Assembly: GCF_932526225.1 (NCBI RefSeq)
Contig: NC_064038.1
Span: forward strand, 7,687,070-7,751,069
Direction: 5' to 3'
From: Nematostella vectensis
Taxonomy: Eukaryota; Cnidaria; Anthozoa; Actiniaria; Edwardsiidae
DNA length: 64,000 nt
Shown here piece after piece: positions 53,501 through 64,000 of the stretch. A program made the position numbers and the translations under genes. The stretch's first letter is position 1. The number at the start of each line of letters is the position of its first letter. The notes below the pieces were generated by a model. It was not told where the DNA came from. It saw nothing but the letters and a program-made list of their open reading frames with translations, and searched no databases.

Positions 53501-55377
53501 AGCAAAAGAGCAAAAAAACATTTCAGGAAATAAAGATCAGCTGGAGAGGGAGTGCAAGGGTTTGTTGTGATGGGGTTTTTCTTTAAATGTGGTTTTTCGT
53601 TTTTTTTTTTGTATTCCACTGTATTATGTTTCTTCTAGACGGTTTATGGATATTGACTTATTTTGACAGTTCTGCAGTTTTTGGCATTTTTCTGTGCAGT
53701 TTTTGTGTGTTTTTCTGTGTGGTTTTGTGGTTTTTGTAACCCCCATATGACCCCTCCAGCTGAGAGTAAAAAAGGAATTTCGCATATAAAAGGTATAGAC
53801 TAGTATAGTATAGTTTCTAATCATGAATCTGAGGCTTGGTACAGTACTGTACAGTAAAATACTGTATGTAAGCACTGTCTTTCAAGATGATATAGCTCTA
53901 GCTAGTGCATCGGTCAGGGCCTCAGTCAGGGCCGTAGAAAGGGGCGGGCCACTGGGGGCATGTGCCCCCCCAATATATTCTTAATGTTTCTGTGTCGTGC
54001 CCCCCTTAATGGTAAGTCGAATGCTAGGGCTCTGTTGGTCTGGTAGCCAAGGGATTCAGGGGATTTGGATTAGCTACCCAAACAATTACTATGTTTATTA
54101 GCTAATTATTATTATTTTTTAATAGCTTTATTGGACAAGAATTGTAATATACCAAAAAGATGCTAATGGGGCCATGTGTAAACGGGCACTAGACCCACGC
54201 AGGATGCCCCCCTAACTAAACAAATTTAAAATAAAAATGACAACAAAAACTAATTGTGGTGACGTCCAAAGTCCTGTGTGAATTAGGTGCCTTTTTTACA
54301 CTGTCTGTAGGAGTTCACCTTTCAATATCTCTAAGTCAACCAGCAACTCAGCAATGACAATAATGCAATCAATGATTACAAGTGCAATAATGGTGTATTG
54401 TGCCTTCTGGCCATGGATTATTTCACAGAGTCTGGGCCGGTCCTTCAATATGTGCCAGCTATAAAATACACACAATACACACTTATAGGCATGGACATCA
54501 AAGCAATTTTGGAGAGGCTTTCCAAGGGGATTCTTGACTAAAAACATTTTAGGGGGGTGGGGTGTGGGGAATAGGGATGGCGAGCCCAATATCTGTACCT
54601 CTTCGCTAGTCAAATCTTTAAATACTTAAATACTTAAATAAATACTCCCTATACACATGTATATGTAGCTTACGCTAGTAATGGGAGGGTTGGTCAGCTT
54701 TAAAGCCGGCGTAGGTGCGAAGGCACCTTTAGCTGCCTGATGGCCGGCAGAGCGGCTGTTTTAAATGCCTCTAGGGTTACTTGATTGACAACGTTACTTG
54801 GAAGTAAGTTCCAGATTCTTATAGCTCTTGGAAAAAAGGAATAATTATAGGATAGAATATTAGACTGTAGTTGCAAAAAACTATGGTTATGCCTCCTAGT
54901 GACTCTATATGAAGGTTGAGAAACAGAAGTAGGGAGAGGGCAGGCCACAAGGTTGTTATAGAATTTAAACATTAGAACTGACTGAGAACGATACAGCTGT
55001 TCTGTAAATTACACTCACGAATCAGATTTCTTATAAGCAACTAAATTAGAACTTAGATAAACTTTGGATGAGAGAATTCCATTAATAGTTGTAAGATAGC
55101 TGTAGCTATAAAACTCTATTCACTCCATCCATTTGATGAACAACTCGCAATCACCGAATTATCTTTCATCCAATACAAATGTAAAATTCCACAGACCAAT
55201 CACAGACCACAGAGTAGCAATAAATTAGTTTGCATACCACGGCGTGCTAGAAACGACTTGCGCATCACCACCTCCATCGCCGACTTCGACCTCAATTTCC
55301 TTGTCCATCGCTCGCTCACCAAGAGACTGAGTGTCAAACACGAGTTGTCCGACGAGCTGCTGATTGTCTGATTCCAT
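50571..55377 (-). CDS. HVCN1: Voltage-gated proton channel Hv1
   Basis: Eight exons on the minus strand, all GT-AG and phase-matched: 55377-55238, 54458-54319, 53493-53420, 52791-52738, 52627-52575, 51835-51762, 51255-51140 and 50633-50571; 237 aa, complete. It consists of a single voltage-sensor domain. S1 (IIALVIIDCIIVIAELLVDL) has the selectivity Asp (about D77). S2 follows HDVSIAILSLFIIE. The S2-S3 loop has the family signature KIYAMGMEFFHHKLE. S3 is VFDGIVVIVSFALD. S4 carries three arginines in RLWRVTR (about R169, R172, R175). A C-terminal coiled coil (IHHLHKVIEELQEELDRLKT, then RNAELE) predicts the usual dimer. The S1-S2 side has a His matching human H140, but the S3-S4 loop (FRSGGNAAEGAS) has no His. 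Role: voltage- and pH-gated H+ efflux across the plasma membrane. Confidence 0.96.
51940..52425 (-). mobile_element. MITE family D, copy 2
   Basis: Opposite-orientation copy of 27305-27790 in Hv1 intron 5. Shared blocks include GCAGAGCTCCGTAAATATAG, ATGACGCTATTCTTCA and CAAAATCGCTCCA. The right part is less conserved. Confidence 0.75.
52445..52550. repeat. Dispersed repeat, family B, partial copy
   Basis: AAAGGCATTTTCTGTATTTT, TACTGTATTTTTGGCTGCTG and a poly-G run match the family B edge seen at 9.8 and 45.7 kb. Confidence 0.5.
53935..54015 (+). repeat. Dispersed repeat, family A, copy 3
   Basis: ACTGGGGGCATGTGCCCCCC followed by CAATATATTCTTAATGTTTC matches the copies near 4.9 and 31.8 kb. 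Confidence 0.6.
54110..54290 (-). mobile_element. LINE 3' tail fragment
   Basis: Minus-strand reading ends CCAATAAAGCTATTAAAAA. It shares AACTAATTGTGGTGAC-type and TTTATTGGACAA-type blocks with the LINE end at 19000-19110. Only the 3' untranslated tail remains. Confidence 0.6.
54700..54972 (-). pseudogene. LINE reverse transcriptase C-terminal fragment
   Basis: A 90-aa frame with RVTRRHNHSFLQLQSNILSY and NYSFFPRAIRIWNLLPSNVV, the typical end of CR1/L2-class non-LTR reverse transcriptase polyproteins. The rest of the element is missing. It sits in Hv1 intron 1. Confidence 0.85.
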
Positions 55378-55995
55378 CAATACGCAACGCTAGGAATACC
55401 AATAGCACTCTCTTACTTGAGTATGCGCTCAGGCAAAACCTCTCCACTCCAGATTAATGCAAACATCGTCACCTATGTACTTCGTGTATGAAAACAAACT
55501 TAATTATGCCAAGTGGTTCTTGTTATTTTAGAAAACATGAAGTACTAAGCTGCAAGCCGGAAAAGTTTTGTTTTTACGGTGTGACTCTGACCACTGGGGG
55601 CTGCGAAGGAGACTAGGGGCTGTCCTGTGTTTTAAAAATCTACTTTTTTGTCATCGAGGACCTATTTATTTATTTCACTTGAAAACATCTTACTTATCTT
55701 TTGCTTTTTTTTATTAAGCTCTCGAAATGTAGTTGGTATTATTTACATTATTTATATTTATTATTGATCATCGATCGTTTATTATTGATCATCGATTGTT
55801 TGTGAGTGATCGCCGGGCTTCCTGTGGATTTGTTTTTATCGATGACAGATGGTAGCCACCAAAGTGAAAACAAAATGGCGGCCTTCATCACAAGCGAAAG
55901 GGCCGATCGATACAAGACGAAAATTGCTTCTGTTTGTAGTACTATATCACATTTGTAGCTAGTCTATCGGCAGGAGGGAGTGTTTTTATCTAACG
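55378..55995. promoter_or_regulatory. Shared 5' region of divergent Hv1 and EXOC5
   Basis: 618 bp separate the start codons of Hv1 (-) and EXOC5 (+). The stretch contains a short duplication (ATTGATCATCGAT, twice) near 55765-55797 and an AAATGGCGGCC box at 55874, a YY1-type motif common near animal housekeeping starts. No TATA box was identified. Confidence 0.5.
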
Positions 55996-58900
55996 ATGCT
56001 TTCATTGGACGAGTTTGAGGTCAGTCTTGCCCATTTTCAAACTACTTTACACTTTAAAATGTTTGTCTCTCCGGGATCCATGCAAGGCCATGCAAGCGCA
56101 ATTCGCAGAATATAAATAAAATGCAATCTCTTGTTGTGTTACTTATCCAAATATTTGTATTATCGGCTGATATTAAATAACTTATTTCAATTTTGTATTG
56201 AGCTCCTTGTTCTCCCAATTATTGTACAATTAACTTACAACTCAGCTATAAATTACAACGACTCCTACACCTTCGCATTGTTTCTACGCTCGTAGCTTGA
56301 TTGAACAACTTATCTATTTTGTTTTGGGTATAATGTATAATCGGTGATAAGTGTATCTGTAAATCCCTGGTTATATTCACCCGAGAAAAATATGAAAAAA
56401 GTAGATGTTATGCTTGTGGAAAATGACAAAGCACAATTGTTCTAAAAGAGCTTAACACCTTAATTTATTAAAGAATGATTTGGCTCAATTGCAAAACTAC
56501 ATTTTACTGTGTACAGACTCAAAAGGCATGTTGGTTTAAACCATTGAAAGAAAAGGCGTGAGAAATTAACTTCAGCAGACAAAAGTGCAAGTACCAATAA
56601 CCATTCACCATTTTCCAGGAACCATTTGACAGCTATGAGTATGTTGAGCGTTTAGCAAGTACGGTGGCAGGTGGAGGGAGCAAAGGTGGACCAGATACCT
56701 TCAATCCCAGGAAGCTCTCCTGTGCATTTGAGAAAACAATTCAAGATTTACGTGCCCTTGATGAGAAATTACAGGGGCGCATTAATAAGCTGGAGGAGCT
56801 GTGTATCAAAGAGCAGCAAGAACACCGACAGAAGGCGACAGACCTCCAGTCTACATACAAGGTTACACTCTTCTGTTTAGTTGTTGTTTTTTATTGAAAA
56901 ATTGTTTTTTTTTATTAATGGGGGAGAACTTAGTGTCATCATTTCCTTGGTATGTGGATGAATTCATTGTACAATGGTATACAAAATTCCTGCAGTAATT
57001 TTTCTTGAATTTTTGTGCAGTTTCCTTGGCAAATATTTTGCATGTCTTTTGGCTTTTTGATGACATTGATATGTGACATATCACAAAGCTTAAATCTCTT
57101 GAATTACCTACAAATTTGCACATCAACATAGCATGCAAACAATTTTAAAATTGTTTAAAAACTATATGATCACTACGACAGTGTTTGTGAAATTAAATTA
57201 CTCAAAAATTCATATTATTGTCATTTTATAATACATGCAGGTAGCATTTGGTTTGTTCCAAGAGTTGGATGACCGTATCAACTATGTTGCCACAAAAGTT
57301 GTTCACCTGGGTGACCAGCTTGAGGGGATCAACGCCCCACGCTCCAGAGCACTAGAGGCTCAGGAACTCATGAAGTACTTTAAGGAGTTCTCCAGCCAGG
57401 ATGAGTTGACGTCGAAAGTCTTCTCTGACCCTGACCAGGTATGGAGTGATCTCAAGTCTTCTGCACTCCTTCAGCATTTTACCTTTGAATTGTAATAGAG
57501 TAAAACAAAATATGTTTGGTACATATGTATCAGATTCATGAAGCTGCCAATATTATCCAGAAGTTGTCTTTAATTGCACAAGAGCTTCCATCTGAGAGGT
57601 AATCAACATTCAATATTATTTATGCCATATTTGTGGATGACGTGGACACATACAGTACATACTTCGAAGCTGTTTATTGTAATTTGCAATTATTTTTTTT
57701 AATTGCTTATTCAAAGAGATTAATGATAATGGTTTAGATCAGCATTTGTGCTACTTGTTTTTATTTTTCATGATTTTATTTTGTAAAGTTCTCATTTTCC
57801 TGGCAAAATACTGTACAATTACTCCTAAAATTATATATTGTGTGCTACCCAGATTTGAGGATGTTAAAGAAAGAATACAAGGTTTGTAATGCTTTGTTAT
57901 GTCATCCCAATTGTAAAACATAACTTAAATGACAGTGCAATGTTTATAAACACTGATTATTTACTAATCTTCTAGGTAATGATTATTCGCATAAGAAGGA
58001 AAGTGGTAGTGGACAATGTAATGTAAAAGAAAAGCAGTGAAGGGATTCATTTTTTGAAATCACTTTTGAAGATTGTTTCAATAGAACACAAAGAAAGTCA
58101 AATTAAGAGTAAAATGTATGTGAGAAAATTAAAAAATGCTTTGTTCTCAACCATAACGGCTGCTACATTTGAACGTAAGCATTCACAAATACTATAAGAC
58201 AAATATGATTGAAATATCTTATATAAAGATGTGTTTGTCGATATTGCCTTTTGCTTTTTTTTTGTAGCCAAAACGCTACTTGAAATGGAGTCAGGCTTTC
58301 AAATGCCTCTCAGCTTTTAAAACAGTTTTGATGCTTCTTTGTGGGTGGGATTGATGAGTATTATGATGGTGACTATTTGTAGATCGCTATAATCAAGTCG
58401 AAGGTGACCTGATCAGCCAGTTCAAACATGCACATCACTGTGGTGATACAGACAAGATGAAGGCGTGCGCAGAGACACTCGTACCATTCAAGGTGTTAAA
58501 AAATGGCTAATTTGCTTTGTCATTATACCATTTTAAATCTTCTTTTAGCTTATGCTTAGGATTTCAGCTTGACAAACTGCATTGAGCTTAAACATTGAAA
58601 AGCTTTAAATTTTGAATTAGCCCACTCTCCCCTGATGCATTGAAATAAATGCCCCCTACAAATAAGCACCCCCCCCCAAAAAAAAAAAAAAAAAAAAAAG
58701 GATGACTTAACACAAGGTTTTCAGCACCCACAAGTTACTCAACTTGTTATTGATCTAGGAAATATGATATATTTTTCTTCAGGGCTACTCGCAGTGCGTG
58801 GATATTTTCATTGAGCAGTGTCAAAAGGTATGGGACTACATTATCAAATCAACAACAGGGAAATGAATTAAAGGCATGTTAACCTTTAGTCATAAGTTTC

Positions 58901-61900
58901 TTATTTATGTTTATTATTAGAGTGGGATTGGAAAAGTTTGTTTTGAAACTACCTATCCCTTTGCTTGCTATCCCTTTGTTTGCTATCCCTTTGCTTCCTA
59001 TCCCTTTCCTTTCTATCCCTTTGCTTGCTATCCCTTCCCTTCCTATCCCTTTGCTTGCTATCTCTTTCACTCTTTCTGTTTCCTTGCTTTCCCTTTCTCT
59101 CCTATCCCTTTGCTTGCTACCCTTTCCTTCCTATCCCTTTGCTTGCTATCCCTTTTCTTCCTATCCCTTTGCTTGCTATTCCTTTCCTTCCTATCTCTTT
59201 GCTTGTTATCCCTTTCTCTCCTATTCCTTAACTTCCTATGTGTCATTCCATGTCCTTTCTAAGAGGAAATGGTTAATTGAAGTGTTGATTATGGAAATAA
59301 CAATATAATGCTCCTTCTACGCTATTTTTGCGCTACTCAACTTGTCATCAATTTTGATAAATCAAGGTGTGTATTGCAAATAAATAATAAAATAAAAAAC
59401 ACTGCTAAAACCAAAATATCAAATAAGATTCATATAAGGCTGGAGGACTGCTTATGTAGAATGTGACCCCCAAATGCACCTCATTTACATCAAAATATAC
59501 ATGGTTTATAATGCTTCTATAATTTCACTTCAGGGTCAATTTCTCTCTGCTGACGTGTTCAAAGATGTTGGCCTAGTGTGTGAAAATGTGCACAGCCTGG
59601 TGAAGGATGTGTTTGGCTCAAATGCTGAGATAGTCATGGGCAAATTTGTGCAGAATCTTCACGATGGTGTCCTGCAGGTATAGTTGCCAGTCCTGAAAAA
59701 AACACCTTTTTATTTTAAAATGGCAGCTTTTTACCGGCAAGCCGTCACATTTTGGCAAATGCTAAGAAAATTAGCGCAAAGCTAAGGCTATAACTCCCTC
59801 TTTATCAAACAAATCTGTCGTCTTTTGTACAGTATGGTTTCAATGCTGTTCAATTAGCCAAAACAGCCACTGAAGTCAGCCTTTCGTACCTTTATTTGAA
59901 TGATTCATTGCCATGATTTGTGCTTAGCAGTTGTGTTTGTTTTTGCCAGAGCACACGCACATGCATATGTTATTCAACACTGTCCATATAGTCTAGTTTG
60001 TCTAAGGGAGTATTCATAAAATACCCTTGGAGGGGGGGGAGGGAAAAGTTTGACACCTTAAATTCAGAGCCCACCTTCAGTGTTCACATTTTTTGGTGCC
60101 CCTTAATAAAAAAAACAGGATTCTAGTAGAACTCATAAAAAAAACATTACCACGTCTTAGAGGGCCCATTTTTTTAGAGAATCTCTCTTAGAGTTGTTAA
60201 AATTTTTTAAAGCACCTCAACCCTAATATCTTCCCTCCCTCCCCCTGGGTATTCAATGAACACTCCCTCATACACAGGCTTGGTGATGGTTCTGGTTATA
60301 TTGATAAGTGGTACTTTTATTTTACTTTCAGAAACATGTGCAAAGCAAGCTCCTTAACTTTGGATTTGATAAAGAGCAGTCTCTAAAGAACTTGTTTACT
60401 CTTTATGGCAAGTAAGTGTAGCATGGCAAAACATAAGCGAGATAGAGGATAGAACATTGGGCTTGTGGTACAATATAGCTATGTTTTAAGCTGAATAGCA
60501 TTGTGTGGTCAACCAGGACCTCCAAATAATGGATCTCCTTTCTGTGGCCAGATTTTCAATAGCAGAAAAGTGTAAGAGAGCATAGTCAGGACAAGTAAAA
60601 ATTCTGGTGACTTTCATATACTAAAGACAATCATTTTGGGAGCCCAATGGTGAGACCCGTACCCATTCCTTGCTTTTACCTAAATAGTAAGAAATTCAAG
60701 AGGGGTGTATATTGGATATGGCATTGTTGGCTGTGTTTTTAGTGTTCTCTTGCTTCTTGCATTGCATAATTGTCTGTGGTATCTTTTTCCAGAGCCAAGG
60801 AGACAAGTAAGCAGCTATCAGAATATAAAATGGGATCTGATTCTAACTTCCTGGAGAGGTTGAGAAAAAATCTTTTCAATGAGTATCTGTCCAAGTACAT
60901 AAGGTATGTTCACTTGAAAGCAGGCTTTATGGCAAAATAGCTTGAAATTCTGTGTATACTGTTCCCTCTATACTGTTAATGGAACTCACTAAAGCATGAA
61001 AATAAGACCTTGGAAACTTGGGATCAATTTTCAAATCTCACAAATAGGCTGTGAAAGAACTATTTTAATTTTTGCTGTTATTTGGCAGTTTTTAAACCTA
61101 AGTGGTGGTGCTTTCCACATCTTAGAACATATCAAATGTTTCCCTAAAGGTTTGGTGCTTTCAACGTGTTAGATTATATCAAATGATTCCCTAAAAGTTT
61201 GGTGCTTTCCACGTGTCAGAATATATCAAATGTTTCCCTAAAAGTTTGGTGCTTTCCACATTGTTAGATTATATCAAATGTTCCCCTAAAAGGGTAGTGA
61301 TTTTCATGGATGCCATCAATCTCATTTGTTTTTGCTTCCATTAGCCATGAGCTTGAATACCTCCATGAAAAATCAACCCTGATTCTTGAGCGGTACTACA
61401 ATAAGATTGGTCACCAGAAGAGAGAACGCCCTTTTGCTGGGACAGGGTAAGTTTGGCCCAATTTTCATATCTGTCCATATTTCTTACCTTTATTTGTCCA
61501 GCCTTTATTTGCCTTTCCATACATCCCTTAGCTGTTTGAATGTCTGTCCCTTATCTGTCTGTATTTTTGGCCTTTATCTATTGTATGTCAATTCTTTGTG
61601 TCCATATTTCCATCCCTTTTTTGTCTGTTTGTGTTGCCTTTATTTGTCCATATTTCCGTCCTGTATGTGTTGTGTCTATCTGTCTGTATCTGTGGTCTCT
61701 ATCTGTCTGTATATGAGACCTCTGTCTGTATCTGTGGCCTCTATCTGTCTAGTGTATGAAACCGTCTGTATATGTGACCTCTGTCTGTATATGTGGCCTC
61801 TGTCTGTGTATGTGGCCTCTATCTGTCTGTGTATGTGGCCTCTATCTGTCTGTATATGTGGCCTCTATCTGTCTGTATATGTGGCCTCTATCTGTCTGTG

Positions 61901-62787
61901 TATGTGGCCTCTATCTGTCTGTGTATGTGGCCTCTATCTGTCTGTATAATGTGGCCTCTATCTGTCTGTATATGTGGCCTCTATCTGTCTGTATATGTGG
62001 CCTCTATCTGTCTGTGTATGTGGCCTCTATCTGTCTGTATAATGTGGCCTCTATCTGTCTGTATATGTGGCCTCTATCTGTCTGTGTATGTGGCCTCTAT
62101 CTGTCTGTATATGTGGCCTCTATCTGTCTGTTGATTGTGGCCTCTATCTGTCTGTTGATTGTGGTCTCTATCTGACTGTTGATTGTGGCCTCTATCTGTC
62201 TGTATATGTGGCCTCTAACTGTCTTTATATGCGGCCTCTATCTGTCTGTATGTATTGTGTCTATCTGTCTGTATATGTGGCCTTTATCTGTCTGTATGTG
62301 TTATCTGTTCACATATTGTGCGTTTATCTGTCTGTCTGTATATCATTTTCCCCCCTACTAAATCCTACTAGAGGCAATTTATGCTCAGGCTTGTAGTAGA
62401 ATCCTGAGAGGTCTGCTTAGCATTTGTCACTGTTTTAACTGTTTGATAGTAAAAGAAACTCATGACAGAAAGAGACAATTGCTCCACACATTCTTTCTCA
62501 TTCCTCAATTAAAGATGTTGTCCTACATTTATGTCAAATTTAATTAGACCTAGACCAAATATCATTTCATTATCCATAATCAATACATAAACATATTAAT
62601 ATGTAATTTATCATGAATATCCTTTCATTGCCGTCTTTTTGTTAGATTGCTTACTCAAGAACTGCAGAAGAGGATCCCAGGCCGCCTGGCTGCACCTACA
62701 GAGATCAGCAAGGAGACATACCTCTCTCAGGATGTTGCTGTCAACCTTCTGCAGGAGAACAAAGTGGCCCTAAAAAGATGTGAAATG
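55996..62787 (+). CDS. EXOC5: Exocyst complex component 5 (Sec10), partial
   Basis: Twelve exons seen, with consistent phases: 55996-56019, 56619-56861, 57241-57438, 57534-57598, 57853-57881, 58383-58492, 58783-58827, 59534-59677, 60332-60411, 60793-60903, 61345-61446 and 62646-62787, about 431 aa. The gene runs past the right edge after a GTGAGA donor; family members are about 700 aa. The start MLSLDEFE and the following EPFDSYEYVERLA match Sec10. Further family blocks are VAFGLFQELDDRINYVATKV with VHLGDQLEG, GYSQCVDIFIEQCQ, LERYYNKIGHQKRE and YLSQDVAVNLLQENK. The protein is a helical-rod subunit of the octameric exocyst, which tethers secretory vesicles to the plasma membrane. The N-terminal coiled-coil region (LDEKLQGRINKLEELCIKEQ) is intact. 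Confidence 0.97.
58960..59232. repeat. Pyrimidine-rich ~15/30-bp repeat
   Basis: About 18 irregular copies of CTATCCCTTTGCTTG and close variants in EXOC5 intron 7. Confidence 0.95.
60009..60275. mobile_element. MITE with GGGTATTCA ends
   Basis: GGGAGTATTCATAAAATACC at the left is the inverted partner of GGGTATTCAATGAACACTCC at the right, with G-rich and C-rich inner edges. Related edges occur near 1.69 and 2.67 kb. Confidence 0.65.
61100..61295. repeat. ~47-60-bp repeat, four copies
   Basis: Four copies of TTGGTGCTTTCCACGTGTTAG plus ATATCAAATGTTTCCCTAAA in EXOC5 intron 10. Confidence 0.9.
61690..62345. repeat. 23-bp minisatellite (CTGTCTGTATATGTGGCCT)
   Basis: About 27 copies of ATATGTGGCCTCTATCTGTC plus TGT with a few insertions, in EXOC5 intron 11. 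All frames across it are artefacts. Confidence 0.95.
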
Positions 62788-62814
62788 GTGAGATACTGCT
62801 AGAATTGGCTGCTG

Positions 62815-63530
62815 ACAGTGATAATGATGTTTATAGTGACGCTAGTAGGGGTGGTGAAGATGATAATGATGTTTATAGTGGCGCTAGTAGGGGTGGTGAA
62901 GATGATAAGATGTTTATAGTGGCGCTAGTAGGGGTGGTGAAGATGATAAGATGTTTATAGTGGCGCTAGTAGGGGTGGTGAAGATGATAATGATGTTTAT
63001 AGTGGCGCTAGTAGGGGTGGTGAAGATGATAAGATGTTGATAGTGGCGCTAGTAGGGGTGGTGAAGATGATAAGATGTTTATAGTGGTGACAGTAGGGGT
63101 GGTAAAGATGATAATAATGTTGATAGTGGTGACAGTAGGGGTGGTAAAGATGATAATGATGTTGATAGTGGTGACAGTAGGGGTGGTGAAGATGATAAGA
63201 TGTTGATAGTGGTGACAGTAGGGGTGGTGAAGATGATAAGATGTTGATAGTGGTTTCAGTAGGGGTGGTAAAGATGATAATGATGTTGATAGTGGTGACA
63301 GTAGGGGTGGTGAAGATGATAATGATCGTGGTGTCAATAGGGTGGGGTGTCAAGATGATGTTAATAGTGGTGTCAAATGGCATGTTGAAGATGGTAATGA
63401 TGTTGGATGGTGTCAAAAGGGGTGGGGGATGGGGCAGAGATGATGATTTTGATAGTTGCCTCAATTGGGGTGTTGAAGGTGATAATAATGTTGATAGTGT
63501 TGCCAATAGGGGGTGGTAAAGATAGTTATG
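62815..63530. repeat. 41-42-bp minisatellite
   Basis: About 16 copies of GATGATAATGATGTTGATAG plus TGGTGACAGTAGGGGTGGTG, degrading toward the right. It starts about 28 nt after the EXOC5 exon 12 donor. Confidence 0.95.
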
Positions 63531-64000
63531 TCGATAATGGTGTCAATAGTGGTGATAAAGTGATAATGTTGATAATGGTGTCAATAGACAATGGTGGTGA
63601 TAAAGTGGTAATGATGTTGATAATGGTGTCAATAGTGGTTAAGTTGATAATGATTTTGATAGTGTTGTTTATAGGGCAGGGTAAGATAATGATGTTGGTA
63701 GTGGTGTCAATAGTGGTAATGACAATTTAAATGGTGCTGATAATGGTTTCAATAGTGGTGGTTAAGATGATAATCTTAATGGATGGTATTAATGATAAAG
63801 CTAAGAGAAATGACAGTGATGATGTCAAAGCTGAAGTAAGTACAACAATAAAAATGAAAGAAGGAGAAAATGGGAAGACGAAAATCTTATGATAATTGAT
63901 AAGAATGTATATTTCACGAGAAATGACAGTGATGATGTCAAAGCTGAGGAAAGCACAACAATAAAAGTGAAAGAAAGAGAAAATGGGAAGAAGAAAATAT
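63531..64000. repeat. Decayed array and 114-bp-spaced duplication
   Basis: The GATAATGGTGTCAATAG-type repeats fade out by about 63790. A segment starting GAGAAATGACAGTGATGATG at 63805 recurs at 63919 with only a few differences, to the window edge. Confidence 0.85.

Noticed and set aside
61386-62396. Repetitive Cys/Leu/Tyr frames up to 187 aa
   Set aside because: Translation of a 23-bp intronic minisatellite; the true exon ends at 61446.

Overview
This window is intron-rich eukaryotic DNA from an animal, most likely a cnidarian of the sea-anemone or coral type. That is an inference from the gene set (Hv1 proton channel, EXOC5, an SH2 adaptor, a three-dsRBD protein, a nested class A GPCR, a PAN/apple protein), the short AT-rich introns with GT-AG borders, and the mixture of Penelope, LINE and MITE debris. 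I saw no bacterial-type operon, CRISPR array or ribosome binding site. Exon models were built by hand from reading frame, splice sites and matching intron phase.

Layout. 1-6289 (-): a secreted JmjC-type oxygenase gene running off the left edge. 8516-39047 (+): a gene of about 30.5 kb with 12 exons that encodes an SH2 adaptor of about 450 aa with eight YxN tyrosine motifs. On the opposite strand, inside its large intron 5, lie an intronless GPCR (25309-26292) and a two-exon secreted PAN-domain protein (29734-30755), together with Penelope fragments and a hammerhead ribozyme. 40383-46.3 kb (-): a three-dsRBD protein of the TRBP/PACT/Loqs/HYL1-like type, whose second coding intron holds an intronless opposite-strand gene (41340-42920). 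46612-47448 (+): an intronless protein with an N-terminal acylation signal. 47861-48088 (-): a small secreted four-cysteine peptide. 50571-55377 (-): a complete eight-exon Hv1 proton channel. 55996 to past 62787 (+): exocyst subunit EXOC5/Sec10, divergent from Hv1 and cut by the right edge.

The most unusual structure is in the SH2 gene. Two separate satellite arrays, 27 copies of 75 bp at 20.85-22.87 kb and about 56 copies of 40 bp at 34.9-37.1 kb, are each built from the end of a coding exon plus the splice donor that follows it, so every repeat carries another potential 5' splice site. The 75-bp unit is a multiple of three and stays open, so use of a downstream donor could add 25-residue blocks to the protein. 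The 40-bp unit would shift the frame. A second notable find is a textbook-quality type I hammerhead ribozyme on the minus strand at 32343-32385, flanked by 17-nt inverted repeats. A degenerate hammerhead lies at the end of a Penelope GIY-YIG fragment at 27.9-28.5 kb.

Functional links between neighbours are limited. The SH2 adaptor (tyrosine-kinase signalling), the dsRNA-binding protein (probable Dicer or RNAi partner), Hv1 (proton extrusion) and EXOC5 (exocytosis) look like independent genes. Two head-to-head pairs (dsRBD gene with the 46.6-kb gene, and Hv1 with EXOC5) are likely to share promoter regions.
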